From Psychromonas sp. CNPT3 (GTDB taxonomy: Bacteria; Pseudomonadota; Gammaproteobacteria; Enterobacterales; Psychromonadaceae): 64,000 nucleotides of DNA. The notes beneath the pieces were generated by a model. The model had not been told where the DNA came from and searched no databases. It saw only the letters and a program-made list of their open reading frames with translations. Position 1 is the first letter of the stretch. Every line of letters starts with the position of its first letter. Below are positions 45,626 through 54,429 of this stretch, one piece after another. Made by a program: the position numbers and the translations under genes. The DNA lies in contig NC_020802.1 of the NCBI RefSeq assembly GCF_000153405.2, forward strand, positions 2,189,883 through 2,253,882. Direction: 5' to 3'.

Positions 45626-47244
45626 AATAATACCTTCTGTGCTTGTGTATCCCAGACATGTTTTTCAAAGTCCTGCATCACCTGCTTATCGACCAATTCA
45701 ATTTTTTGCATGCGCTCAAGCTCAGCCTCAATATTAGATTCACTGTCTAATAAAAATTGTGCAGAGGTCACAACGCGATCGCCCTCTTGTAGGCCCGATA
45801 ATACTTCGACTTTATCTTTGCTTTGTACGCCTAATGTTACAAATACCGACTTAAATTTTCCAGCACCCAGAGACATAACAACGCGCTCTTTATGCTCTGC
45901 ATAAATAATGGCTTGTTGATCTATAAATAAACGTTTCCCTTGTATTTTTGGCGTTAAATTTAAAGAGGCAAACATATTAGGTTTTAATTGTTTATTTGGA
46001 TTTTCAAACTTTAAACGCACACGTAAACTGCGATTAGTTGCACTCATTTCAGGGTAAATAAAGTCAACCTTGCCAAGCCACTCTTTACCTGGAAAATAAG
46101 TTAATGTCATTGAAGCCGGCACGCCTAATTCAATGTACGAGGCTTGTGCTGAAAATATTTCGGCATCCACCCAAATAGAGTCTAAATCTACCGCTTTTAT
46201 CACTGTGGTAGAAGGTGAAATAAAGGCGCCTTCATTCACTTTAAGTTCTAAAATCGTGCCTTTTTTAGGGGCTAACACTATGATTTTTTGTTGCACTTTA
46301 CGGGTTTTTATAATATTTTTTATTTGATCATGATCGACACCTAACGCATTGAGTCTTGCTTTAGAGGCCAAAATCAACGCTTTATGACCTAAATTAATCG
46401 CATTAAACAATGACTCTTGCGCTTTTACTAACTCAGGTGAATATATTGCATATAGTTTTTGCCCTTTCTGCACGGAGCTTCCTACTGATTTCACATACAA
46501 TTTTTCAATCCATCCCGACACCCTGCTATTAATTTGCCACTGAGCATCTTCATTCGCCAAAATAGTCCCAAAGCCTTTAATGGACAGCGCCATGCTTTCT
46601 TTTTTTATGATAGCCGTGCGCACGCCCAAATTATTTTCTACCTGAGCGGATATTTGCACCTCACCCGCTGATAGCGCATTTTCACCTTGGCTATACACTG
46701 GCACTAAATCCATGCCCATTGGTGATTTTCCCGGTTTATCTCTTTTATAATTGGCGTCCATCGGGGCAACCCAATACAAAATAGTCTTTTCGGCTTGTGC
46801 ATCCTTTGCATACACAGGCACTAAGTCCATGCCCATTGGTGATTTACCCGGTTTATCTCTTTTATAATTGGCATCCATCGGGGCAACCCAATACAAAATA
46901 GCCTTTTCGGCTTGTGCCTCTTTTTCATACACCGGCACTAAGTCCATGCCCATTGGCGATTTTCCCGGTTTATCTCTTTTATAATTGGCGTCCATCGGGG
47001 CAACCCAATACAAAATAGCCTTTTCGGCTTGTGCATCCTTTGCATACACAGGCACTAAATCCATGCCCATTGGTGATTTACCCGGTTTATCTCTTTGATA
47101 ATTTTCATTCATCGGCGCAACCCAATACAAAATTTCAGACTTATCCTTTTCATTCGCACTCACTGACGATACAAATATAGAGGTGTTTTCAAACACCAAG
47201 AAACCAATAAGAAGAGCGGCACTTACTACTATTATATTACGCAT
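45622..47244 (-). CDS. cusB: CusB-like membrane fusion protein with four tandem metal-binding domains
   Basis: 540 aa periplasmic adaptor. After a signal/anchor (about 1-30) it has four tandem copies of a heavy-metal-binding module, residues 38-76, 77-115, 116-154 and 155-184, each ILYWVAPMDANYKRDKPGKS then PMGMDLVPVY. E. coli CusB has one such Met-rich region. The barrel-sandwich and beta-barrel domains follow (GTILELKVNEGAFISP, LSGLQEGDRVVTSAQFLLD). It overlaps cusA and follows cusC by 9 bp. The multiplied domain probably increases metal capture; that is inference. Confidence 0.94.
   Translation of the reverse strand: MRNIIVVSAALLIGFLVFENTSIFVSSVSANEKDKSEILYWVAPMNENYQRDKPGKSPMGMDLVPVYAKDAQAEKAILYWVAPMDANYKRDKPGKSPMGMDLVPVYEKEAQAEKAILYWVAPMDANYKRDKPGKSPMGMDLVPVYAKDAQAEKTILYWVAPMDANYKRDKPGKSPMGMDLVPVYSQGENALSAGEVQISAQVENNLGVRTAIIKKESMALSIKGFGTILANEDAQWQINSRVSGWIEKLYVKSVGSSVQKGQKLYAIYSPELVKAQESLFNAINLGHKALILASKARLNALGVDHDQIKNIIKTRKVQQKIIVLAPKKGTILELKVNEGAFISPSTTVIKAVDLDSIWVDAEIFSAQASYIELGVPASMTLTYFPGKEWLGKVDFIYPEMSATNRSLRVRLKFENPNKQLKPNMFASLNLTPKIQGKRLFIDQQAIIYAEHKERVVMSLGAGKFKSVFVTLGVQSKDKVEVLSGLQEGDRVVTSAQFLLDSESNIEAELERMQKIELVDKQVMQDFEKHVWDTQAQKVLL
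46693..47133. repeat. 117-bp tandem repeat encoding CusB metal-binding modules
   Basis: Three full units of 117 bp plus a 90-bp partial unit. The central copies differ at only a few positions (for example AKDAQAEK against EKEAQAEK), so the expansion is recent compared with the first copy, which has NENYQRD. Confidence 0.92.
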
Positions 47245-47253
47245 GATATATCC

Positions 47254-48513
47254 TTAAATTGCTTGAAAATAGCGAATGTTGATGAGGCTTTGCAGACCAT
47301 CAAAATAAAGTTTTTGATATTGTAGAGAGAGATCTAACTCATTGATGTAGGCCTTTATGACGTCTTTAAATGGCCTTGTATTTGACTGGTAACTTTTTTC
47401 TAAAATATGTGTTCTACGCTTAGATTGCTTTAATAGCGTGTTTTTATAATGCCATTGCCTTTTTACTAAGTGTTGATAGCGACTGATTGCATTATTCATT
47501 GAAGCATTGAGTTGGCGTAACAGTAAATAATATTCAGCTTGTTTTGCACCTTGTAATTGTTGCGCAGATATCACTTGCTGATCTTGCTTTTGAGTACTAA
47601 AAAAGGGCATATCTAATGTGACAAAGGCACTTAATAAATCACTGCGTCGACGCCCATTATCCATACTAGATAATCGATGCCCATAGCCTAACTCGACTTT
47701 AAAAGTCGGTTTGTAACCTTGTTTTGCAAGCGCTATTTTATTACTGGCTAACGTGACGTTCTGATTTAATATTTTGATTTTAGGATGCTGTGCTAGTAGC
47801 GCGTAATGCGCATCCTCTTGCATTTTAGCGCCTTTAGTATAAGCCAAAGTATCTTCCCAAATCGGCAGGCTATTATCCAATTTAGCAAAGGCTTTAACAC
47901 CAATCCACTCACTTAATAACGTGCGGTAATTTAATGATATCTGAGTCAGAGATGCTAATTTTTCATCCTGTTGCGCAATTTTAATTTCAGACTCAATCAC
48001 ATCTTCACTCGCTAAAAGACCTAATGAATATTGGCTTTGTAAGTCACGGTAAAAGCTATTTAAATAAACCTTTTTTTGCGCTACGATCTGTTTTGATTTT
48101 TCAATAAAAAGAATGTTAAACCATAATGATCGCACTACCTTTTTGACTTGTAAACGGCGTTCTTGCGCACTAAATACGGATGATTCAGAGGCTAAATTAA
48201 AACCTTCTTGGCGCAGTTTTAACGAGTCGCCACGGCTAAATTGCTGACTTAACCCTAAGGTCAATTGCGACATGGGATCTTTATCAATTGAAAACGTGTC
48301 TGTATCTAAATTTGCAATGCCGAGTTTTAACATCGGCGAGCTTAACGATGCACTATTTTTGCCTTGCGCTATCAATGATAAACGCTGATGTTGGTATAGC
48401 TTATTGGCGGGATCTGTTTGTAATGCTATATCAAGTGCTTCGGCCAGATTGACAGGTTTCGTCCAGGCGCTCACACTAAATAGCAGACATACTACTACTA
48501 ATATATGTTTCAT
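47254..48513 (-). CDS. cusC: CusC-like outer-membrane efflux protein
   Basis: 419 aa TolC-superfamily protein. Signal peptide (1-18, ending WT|KPVN), then two outer-membrane efflux repeats of long helices; LAEALDIALQTDPANKLYQHQ starts the first and an equivalent pattern recurs near residue 225. No lipobox is evident, unlike E. coli CusC. It forms the outer-membrane duct of the CusCBA pump and is the second gene of the operon. Confidence 0.88.
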   Translation of the reverse strand: MKHILVVVCLLFSVSAWTKPVNLAEALDIALQTDPANKLYQHQRLSLIAQGKNSASLSSPMLKLGIANLDTDTFSIDKDPMSQLTLGLSQQFSRGDSLKLRQEGFNLASESSVFSAQERRLQVKKVVRSLWFNILFIEKSKQIVAQKKVYLNSFYRDLQSQYSLGLLASEDVIESEIKIAQQDEKLASLTQISLNYRTLLSEWIGVKAFAKLDNSLPIWEDTLAYTKGAKMQEDAHYALLAQHPKIKILNQNVTLASNKIALAKQGYKPTFKVELGYGHRLSSMDNGRRRSDLLSAFVTLDMPFFSTQKQDQQVISAQQLQGAKQAEYYLLLRQLNASMNNAISRYQHLVKRQWHYKNTLLKQSKRRTHILEKSYQSNTRPFKDVIKAYINELDLSLQYQKLYFDGLQSLINIRYFQAI

Positions 48514-48583
48514 TATCTTGTCCTTGTTATTTACCTTATAAAAGATAAATAATGCTTAATACGAGAATTTTATAAGATGAAAT

Positions 48584-48919
48584 TCACGCGCTTAAACAGG
48601 GAGGCCGATAAAGATTTTCAGGGTGTTTACTCAGAAGTAAAAAACTGAACTGTGGATGATTAGTCGAGGGTGGGAAATACAGACAAAAAGACGGTGCAAA
48701 ATAAAAAGGCAATAAAGAGGGACACATCGGAGCGCAACTCTTCACACAATTCATTTTTTTAGCTTCTACCTTCATACAATGCATATCTTTGACTTGCATT
48801 GCGTCGCAAGGTTGCTCTAGCGTCATCTGCTCAGCAGGCATAACTCCCCCCGCTAATGCATTAGGCGCAAAGCTAAAAAATATCATTGGCATTAATAATA
48901 AGCAAATAAGTCGATTCAT
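48584..48919 (-). CDS. periplasmic Met/Cys-rich protein leading the cus operon
   Basis: 111 aa from the ATG at 48919; an upstream Met at 48982 would place the start inside the predicted promoter, so it is rejected. Signal peptide MNRLICLLLMPMIFFSFAPN then ALA|GG. The mature part has CDAMQVKDMHCMKVEAKKM, NCVKSC and PMC: many Met/Cys in short spacing, good ligands for Cu(I)/Ag(I). No named family recognised. It is the first gene before cusCBA and likely a metal-binding accessory or sensor. Confidence 0.72.
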   Translation of the reverse strand: MNRLICLLLMPMIFFSFAPNALAGGVMPAEQMTLEQPCDAMQVKDMHCMKVEAKKMNCVKSCAPMCPSLLPFYFAPSFCLYFPPSTNHPQFSFLLLSKHPENLYRPPCLSA

Positions 48920-48947
48920 ATTTATCAGTCTGTTGTTACATGAATTC

Positions 48948-48978
48948 AGCTTAAAAGCTCCCCTAACGGTAAGGTCAA
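48948..48978 (-). promoter_or_regulatory. MerR/CueR-type promoter of the cus operon
   Basis: Reading leftward, -35 TTGACC (48973-48978) and -10-like TAAGCT (48948-48953) are separated by 19 bp, the overlong spacer diagnostic of MerR-family promoters. The spacer TTACCGTTAGGGGAGCTTT carries a degenerate ACCT-CC/GG-AG dyad as in copper-responsive CueR sites. It ends 28 bp before the start codon at 48919. The regulator gene is not in the window. Confidence 0.65.
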
Positions 48979-49215
48979 GCACCCCTTTTAAAAAATAGTA
49001 AAGACGTATTAAATTTAGCCGTCATTGGGCTACTAATTCGAAGAGTCGTTTTGTATTACAGCCTATAAAAAGAAAATATCTCTTAGCAAGGCCCCACCTT
49101 GAATTACTATCGCCCTCGCGCCAGATAAAGCATCTTGAGGTAACATGGGTATAGTGTTAGATTCAATATTATTGACTTTATGCTTATCCAAACATAAACA
49201 CGAAAAAGGTAGCAC

Positions 49216-49716
49216 ATGCAATTTAGCACAGAATTTACACTTGATCGAAAGCATTTCTCAGAATGCTTTGAACAATCAGCTTTCCACACGCCTCCCAAAA
49301 AACCACGTGCGGTTTTTATAATCGGCCTGCTTCTCTTTGGCACTTATATTATTGTACTGACCCAACACCCTAATTTATTAGGCTTGTTTTTTTTCGCCCT
49401 CGCTGGCCTCGAATATTTTAGCGTTAAATACCAAAAAGCGTGGTGGCTTTGCAGACAAATGTGGAGTAAAAATTCGGGTAATAAAATTCATGTAGAAATA
49501 GATGATCAGGGTATAAAAACAAGTAGTTTGTATATTAATAACAACCAAAAATGGACCGACATCAAAAGTGTTATTAACACCCCTAAAGGCATATTGTTGT
49601 TGCTTGAAAATGGCCAAAAGAACTACCTTTCTCAAGCACATTTTAATAAGGATGTTTTTTCGTTTATCAGCAAACAATGTCAAAAAAACAGTGAAAAACA
49701 ACCAGCAGAAAAATAG
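49216..49716 (+). CDS. YcxB-like membrane protein
   Basis: 166 aa. Two membrane helices around residues 33-70 (AVFIIGLLLFGTYIIVL and LLGLFFFALAGLEYF), then a C-terminal soluble domain with VEIDDQGIKTSSLYINNNQ and WTDIKSVINTPKGILLLL, which matches the YcxB-like pattern. Function unknown. SD AAAGGT precedes the start. It is convergent with truC, separated by a hairpin. Confidence 0.72.
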   Translation: MQFSTEFTLDRKHFSECFEQSAFHTPPKKPRAVFIIGLLLFGTYIIVLTQHPNLLGLFFFALAGLEYFSVKYQKAWWLCRQMWSKNSGNKIHVEIDDQGIKTSSLYINNNQKWTDIKSVINTPKGILLLLENGQKNYLSQAHFNKDVFSFISKQCQKNSEKQPAEK

Positions 49717-49724
49717 ATGTCTCA

Positions 49725-49753
49725 CATAGTTAGGGGGTATCCCCTTAACTATG
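49725..49753. terminator. hairpin between convergent genes
   Basis: Near-perfect inverted repeat CATAGTTAGGGGG / CCCCTTAACTATG, loop of three, just after the YcxB-like gene and 56 bp from the truC stop. No strong T-run, so termination is probable but weak. Confidence 0.55.
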
Positions 49754-49808
49754 CCCTGATAAGTAAATATTCAGACGTAAAATAAAATATTAATTCCCCA
49801 TTAGGTCT

Positions 49809-50570
49809 TTATTCTTTAAGTCCAAGCGTTTCTAGTAACGTTTTAAAGTCATTATCTAACGGGGCTTTTATCTCTATTTTATCGCCACTCACCGGGTGCT
49901 CAAACGTTAAAGATGCCGCATGTAACAACAATCGTGACACCTCAAAGTTATCTCGAAACATCTGATTATGTTTACCATCGCCATGCGTCGTATCCCCAAT
50001 GATCGGATGAAAAACATGCTTCATATGCCGACGTAATTGATGGCGACGCCCCGTTTTAGGGCTAAGTTCCACCAGTGAATAACGCGATGTCGGATAGGGC
50101 CGAACACCAATGTCCACCTCACAATGCGCCATATTTCGATAATGTGTAACGGCAGATTGCGCTTCAGGCTCTCTCAATACATGCTTATGCGCAATTTTAT
50201 CTAGTTTCTTTTTAAGGGCATAATCAATAATACCTTCACCAATATGCCCGCGAACGATAGCGAGATAACGTTTCTCTATTTTTTGCTCTGCAAATTGCGC
50301 CATGACAGGCTTTAGATAGTTTTTATCGAGTAAAAAAAGTAATACCCCCGATGTCGGCCGGTCTAATCGATGTGCGGGATAAACATGAACACCTATTTGA
50401 TCGCGCAGCTTTTGTATGGCAAATTCGGTGGCGTGCGGATCAAGCCAGCTCCTATGTACCAATAATCCAGGTGGTTTATTAATGGCAACGACAGCCTCAT
50501 CTTGATATAAAATCTCTAATGGTATTGGTATTGCCGTTTCATTTGTCTCAAGTGAGGGGGTTTCTAACAT
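49809..50570 (-). CDS. truC: tRNA pseudouridine(65) synthase TruC
   Basis: 253 aa RluA-family pseudouridine synthase. Catalytic Asp70 is in HRLDRPTSG. The TruC-specific NKPPGLLVHRSWLDPHATEF is present. It makes pseudouridine 65 in tRNA-Ile and tRNA-Asp in E. coli. It overlaps yqcC by 7 bp, the same pair as in E. coli. Confidence 0.96.
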   Translation of the reverse strand: MLETPSLETNETAIPIPLEILYQDEAVVAINKPPGLLVHRSWLDPHATEFAIQKLRDQIGVHVYPAHRLDRPTSGVLLFLLDKNYLKPVMAQFAEQKIEKRYLAIVRGHIGEGIIDYALKKKLDKIAHKHVLREPEAQSAVTHYRNMAHCEVDIGVRPYPTSRYSLVELSPKTGRRHQLRRHMKHVFHPIIGDTTHGDGKHNQMFRDNFEVSRLLLHAASLTFEHPVSGDKIEIKAPLDNDFKTLLETLGLKE

Positions 50571-50911
50571 ATTTTATTCTCAGTTATCAATGTATCAATC
50601 TGCTCTAATAATATGATTAATGGCGAGCTAGGTAATTGTTGCAGAGTAAAATACTCTGTTGCCATCGGTGCTACCGATATCGTTTGCGGTAATGGCATCG
50701 CCATATTTAATATTATTTTCATTTTTTCTATAAATACAAATTGTAACCATTGTGGAAACGATAACGTATCAATACAAAAGGGTAACTCACTGTTTAGTAA
50801 GTGCTCACTCGGCTTACTTGCTTCCCATAAATCTAATGCTTTTAATTCGCACTCGAGTGACGTTAATAAAAGTGCCAATTGAGATCTTTTATCTGCTTTT
50901 TCCCTTTTCAT
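50564..50911 (-). CDS. yqcC: YqcC family protein (DUF446)
   Basis: 115 aa helical protein. LECELKALDLWEASKPSEHLLNSELPFCIDTLSFPQWLQFVFI is the DUF446 core, with the conserved LW and P-F-x-xDTL-x-xxQWLQ-F-F pattern. Function unknown. It is translationally coupled to truC, as in E. coli. Confidence 0.92.
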   Translation of the reverse strand: MKREKADKRSQLALLLTSLECELKALDLWEASKPSEHLLNSELPFCIDTLSFPQWLQFVFIEKMKIILNMAMPLPQTISVAPMATEYFTLQQLPSSPLIILLEQIDTLITENKIC

Positions 50912-51401
50912 AAAAAACCTTTAATATTTAACATTTAACATTTAATCGTCATGTTACCTCAAAATACGTGATCAGGCGATCTGCCTGAGCTCATCATGAT
51001 AATACACAAGCGGTCTGCGAACTCTCATCCAAAAGGGCAACGCAACGAATACCAAAGGAACTAAAAAGATCACCCATCTTGCTTGTTGAAATTATCCCTA
51101 CCTGCGTTGTGAGTTTTGAAGTGAGAACAACACTCTCCTACAACTCACGCCTTGCTAGTGTTAATTTTTCCTGCGCAATACATGAAAACTTAATTAATTC
51201 CTTTGGTATAAATTCATCATAGGAGCCATTATTATGATTGTCGTGTTTTTATAAAACATCAAGCTAGTGCCACTCTATTTCTATTTAAGAAGAACAAACT
51301 AAGCCCTATTTGGCTTGCTGATTTTGCATCTTTAAGTATCATAGGTATATAATCAGCACTCTTAATTAAATGGGATATGTCCCTGTATAAAAGACTCTTT
51401 T
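50912..51401. other. intergenic region containing repeat copy B
   Basis: 490 bases between yqcC and the DUF3549 gene. It holds a 161-bp element (51049-51209). Outside it there is no gene; the promoter of the rightward block must lie within about 51210-51400. The short stretch 51362-51400 carries a good ribosome-site-free AT-rich leader. Confidence 0.55.
51049..51209. repeat. 161-bp intergenic element with inverted ends, copy B
   Basis: Inverted orientation relative to copies at 63383-63543 and 11485-11644. Ends are ATACCAAAGGAA and TTCCTTTGGTAT (12 bp perfect). By hand alignment it differs from the 63383 copy at about seven of 161 positions. No coding capacity; looks like a miniature inverted-repeat element. 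Confidence 0.88.
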
Positions 51402-52460
51402 ATGATGAATATAAATACGCTTACCGATTTTTTAGAACAAGCTCAATGCCAATATCGCGTCTATGATCTGGGCCGTAAAGTGAGCAAAATTTCGAATAAT
51501 GACTTTATAAAGATTTGCACCAATAAAAAAGCTTATCCTTATCCCCTTCAAAAAAATGCTTATTTTGCACTGACCTTTTGGCAAGTGACACAAAAGAAAG
51601 AACACTTTATTTGGTTCTTAAAAATGCCAGTTGATGAGAAAGGGTTATTGAAAATAGGTGCACAAACAAGTTTCATTGATCAGGTTGTTGAAGCCATGGG
51701 TCACGATTTAACACTACAAATAAGTAAACAGCAGCAGCAAAAACTAGCACAAAACCCTTTTGTTTTTAAGCCTAATGCTGAAAAACTGGCTATTTTTAAT
51801 GCTTTGATCAATGTCGCTTTTATTCGCCCTGCCTCTCCCTTTTTTGCCCCTGCTCTCGATTATTTTTCAGGAAATACACATTGGGATGCATGGCAAACAC
51901 TTGGCATACAGGGGATCGCAGACATTTGCGCGAGACTCGACGATAATACAAACCAACAACATTTAATCCATGCGTTAAAGCACCTACCGCAACAACCCTT
52001 GCAGTCTCTGGCATTGTGCTTAGAATCGCAAAACAACATCAATACATCGCTTAGCGAAGCAATTGCAGAGCAAGCGATTATTGAACTAAAAAATGATCGT
52101 CAAGAGAGCGCTATTTTATTATTGCGCGCCATTTCAAACTCACCCGCTAAAGGTGTTTTTAATGCTTTGTTCGATGCCCAATTTCAATCAACATTAATAC
52201 ACAACCCGCATTGGTATATTGGTATTGTTGGTCGTTGCTGGCAACATCTCGATGATGATGCGCGCCTGCATCAATTTTTCGAAGCCTTAGCAACTCATCA
52301 AGCCTCTCTATTTAGCGCTCTGTTTAGCGATCTTGTTAGCATCCCTCAGCTACGTGAAAAAGTACTCAAACAATTACGAGTAAGTACTCGTTCTGAGGCT
52401 TTTTCACTCGCCATTGGTCATCTTTTTTCAAACATAAAAAGCAGTACAAGTGATGTTTGA
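51402..52460 (+). CDS. DUF3549 family protein
   Basis: 352 aa. It starts NINTLTDFLEQAQCQYRVYDLGRKVSKIS, the characteristic opening I recall for DUF3549 proteins of marine gammaproteobacteria. The N-terminal part is mixed alpha/beta; from about residue 150 to the end it is helical with HEAT-like spacing. Function unknown. It is followed by DUF3301, an uncharacterised small gene, a DUF2310 zinc-ribbon gene and creA, all on one strand with gaps or overlaps under 12 bp. Confidence 0.82.
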   Translation: MMNINTLTDFLEQAQCQYRVYDLGRKVSKISNNDFIKICTNKKAYPYPLQKNAYFALTFWQVTQKKEHFIWFLKMPVDEKGLLKIGAQTSFIDQVVEAMGHDLTLQISKQQQQKLAQNPFVFKPNAEKLAIFNALINVAFIRPASPFFAPALDYFSGNTHWDAWQTLGIQGIADICARLDDNTNQQHLIHALKHLPQQPLQSLALCLESQNNINTSLSEAIAEQAIIELKNDRQESAILLLRAISNSPAKGVFNALFDAQFQSTLIHNPHWYIGIVGRCWQHLDDDARLHQFFEALATHQASLFSALFSDLVSIPQLREKVLKQLRVSTRSEAFSLAIGHLFSNIKSSTSDV

Positions 52461-52767
52461 TCTTTTATTAATTTTATTTTTTGTCTGCTTTGCTCTGCTG
52501 ATCTGGAAATGTCGCCAACAATCAGAGCATGCGAATATTATTATTGAGAACAAGTGCCGCGTTTTAGATTTACAATTACTGAATGTATCGCGATCACATT
52601 TTAATTATAAACCCGGTAAACATTTTCTTGAGGCGCGTTTTATTTTCGAATTTAGCAGTGACAATGAAAATAGCTACCAAGGTGCCTTATACCTTGCGGG
52701 CCTGAATCATGCGCGTTTTGAGCTTCCCGTTTATCGTACTTTTGAGTCCTCTGACACTCTCCATTAA
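52450..52767 (+). CDS. DUF3301 family protein
   Basis: 105 aa. A single N-terminal membrane helix (LLLILFFVCFALLIW) is followed by a cytoplasmic region with CRVLDLQLLNVSRSHF, the DUF3301 hallmark, then beta-rich sequence. Function unknown. It overlaps the DUF3549 stop by 11 bp, so probably co-translated. Confidence 0.85.
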   Translation: MMFDLLLILFFVCFALLIWKCRQQSEHANIIIENKCRVLDLQLLNVSRSHFNYKPGKHFLEARFIFEFSSDNENSYQGALYLAGLNHARFELPVYRTFESSDTLH

Positions 52768-52775
52768 GGTTTTAT

Positions 52776-53081
52776 ATGCATCAAATTATTGCCATTGCAC
52801 AACAATTATCCAAAGAGGGTAAAACGCCCAATACCGCGTTAATTAAAGCGCGCTTGCCTAAAAACACCCCTCTACCGTTGATCATTGAAGGGTTACGATC
52901 ATGGCGAGGCGATCCACATCAAAAAGTCATTATCGAGCCTTTAAAAGAAGCGCCAAGCACCGCTCAAAAAGATAATTTAAACACGTTAATAGCGCAGCAA
53001 ATCAAAGTGCAATTAGCCCCTTTAATAACACAAATAAACGAACTCAAGCAACGTATAAAGTTATTAGAAGAGAGCCATTAA
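52776..53081 (+). CDS. small uncharacterised protein with coiled-coil tail
   Basis: 101 aa. The N-terminal half (IIAIAQQLSKEGKTPNTALIKARLP) resembles a winged-helix or KfrA-like DNA-binding start; the C-terminal half (QIKVQLAPLITQINELKQRIKLLEE) is a heptad coiled coil. No named family recognised. It lies 8 bp after DUF3301 with SD AAGG and 2 bp before the DUF2310 gene. Confidence 0.72.
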   Translation: MHQIIAIAQQLSKEGKTPNTALIKARLPKNTPLPLIIEGLRSWRGDPHQKVIIEPLKEAPSTAQKDNLNTLIAQQIKVQLAPLITQINELKQRIKLLEESH

Positions 53082-53083
53082 TT

Positions 53084-53860
53084 ATGTTTATTAAAGAGCT
53101 CGTTTTTGAATGTTATCAAGATACAAATTATGCAGCCGTTGAACGTGCTATTAATAATTATTTTGATATGCTGCGTTATAATGGACAAATACTCGGCCGA
53201 GAATTTCCGATTGCGATGCAACAAGCCGTATTCTCTACCCGTTTAGTGTGCCCTGAGAAAAATAGTTTAGCTTCTTGTTTTAATAGCCCACAAGTTGAAA
53301 AAGCATTAACCCAACTAACAGAGGCGGGCTTACTGGCCCCTAAAATAAAAAATGTAGCAGAAGATCTAAACTCATTAGCATGCGCACCGAGTACAAAACC
53401 CTCTTGGCAACTTCTCTATACCACTTTTTTAGATACTTGCTCACCTCTACGTTGTGGTGATACTTTAAATCCGATCCCATTATACAGAGCCCCTGAGCCT
53501 ATCGGTAATGGTGACCGAAAAGCAGTACTAAAATGGCAAGAAGAATGGGTCAGTTGTGATGAATTACAAATGAATGGCAGCGCTGTTTCAGCCCTTTTAC
53601 TCAAAGAAATAGGGGACATTGATAGTCGCTTATGCAGTATCGGGCGTCGCCTAACGCAGCGCATTGAAAAAATAACGAGCATACCGACTTATTATTATTT
53701 ATATCGGGTGGCAGGGATAAGCTTAGAAGATGAGCAAGCTCGAAAATGCCCAGGATGTGGGCAGTCATGGCGTTTAGCTGAGCCGTTATTTGATATTTTT
53801 GATTTTAAATGCGATAACTGTCAGCTGGTCTCTAATTTATCTTGGGATTTTAAAAAATAA
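53084..53860 (+). CDS. DUF2310 zinc-ribbon protein
   Basis: 258 aa. It starts MFIKELVFECYQDTNYAAVERAINNYFDMLRYNGQILGREFP, typical of DUF2310. A C-terminal zinc ribbon has CPGCG (near residue 224) and CDNC (near residue 246). A nucleic-acid or protein interface is likely; function unknown. Part of a five-gene cluster. Confidence 0.85.
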   Translation: MFIKELVFECYQDTNYAAVERAINNYFDMLRYNGQILGREFPIAMQQAVFSTRLVCPEKNSLASCFNSPQVEKALTQLTEAGLLAPKIKNVAEDLNSLACAPSTKPSWQLLYTTFLDTCSPLRCGDTLNPIPLYRAPEPIGNGDRKAVLKWQEEWVSCDELQMNGSAVSALLLKEIGDIDSRLCSIGRRLTQRIEKITSIPTYYYLYRVAGISLEDEQARKCPGCGQSWRLAEPLFDIFDFKCDNCQLVSNLSWDFKK

Positions 53861-53866
53861 GGAATT

Positions 53867-54370
53867 ATGATGCTAAAAAAAATAAAACGTTATGCACTTT
53901 TAGTCTTGATTTTGATTCTGCTTATTATCGGCTTATTAATTTATCAAAAAATGAGTCGCGATAATGTGGGTAATATCAGTTTAGGTATTTTTACAACTCA
54001 AGACATTAAAATTAATATTTTAAAAGATCCACTGGTTACCGGGGTGACTTGCCATATTGCCAGTATAGAAGATGATTTAAGTTTTTCAGATCCTTCTGAT
54101 TCTGCTATTTCGTGTCGACAAACCGGTGACATAAGCAAAGAGATGATCCAACTAATTGATAAATCTAAATCGGGAGAAATTGTTTTTAAAAAGTCTAAAA
54201 GTATTTTCTTTAAAAACATGAAAATTCGTCGTATTTATGATGCAAAAAATCAAACGCTGATGTACGTGTCATATTCTACAAAAGAAACGTCCGGCAGTTT
54301 TAAACATAGCTTATCTACCGTACCGTTATGGGGATCGCAAGCCTATATGAGCGTAAAAACCGAACAATAA
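53867..54370 (+). CDS. creA: CreA family protein
   Basis: 167 aa (start at the first or second of two ATG). Membrane-anchored or exported: LLVLILILLIIGLLIY near the N-terminus. CreA segments: IKINILKDPLVTGVTCHIASIE, the conserved DP-V-GVTC motif, and KSKSIFFKNMKIRRIYD. E. coli CreA is a small exported protein of unknown role, named for its position beside creBCD. It is the last gene of the block before a hairpin. Confidence 0.88.
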   Translation: MMLKKIKRYALLVLILILLIIGLLIYQKMSRDNVGNISLGIFTTQDIKINILKDPLVTGVTCHIASIEDDLSFSDPSDSAISCRQTGDISKEMIQLIDKSKSGEIVFKKSKSIFFKNMKIRRIYDAKNQTLMYVSYSTKETSGSFKHSLSTVPLWGSQAYMSVKTEQ

Positions 54371-54389
54371 AGAAAGAAAATAGAGGTAA

Positions 54390-54417
54390 ATTGCAACGCG
54401 TATTTAAGCGTTGCAAT
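54390..54417. terminator. hairpin between convergent creA and add
   Basis: Perfect 10-bp inverted repeat ATTGCAACGC / GCGTTGCAAT with a 8-base centre, 19 bp after creA and 12 bp before the add stop. Lacking a T-run, it may still act as a transcription barrier. Confidence 0.5.
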
Positions 54418-54429
54418 CACTTGATTTGA

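Noticed and set aside
46693-47133. Regular 117-bp repeats as a possible repeat array
   Set aside because: They are in-frame coding repeats of the CusB metal-binding module.
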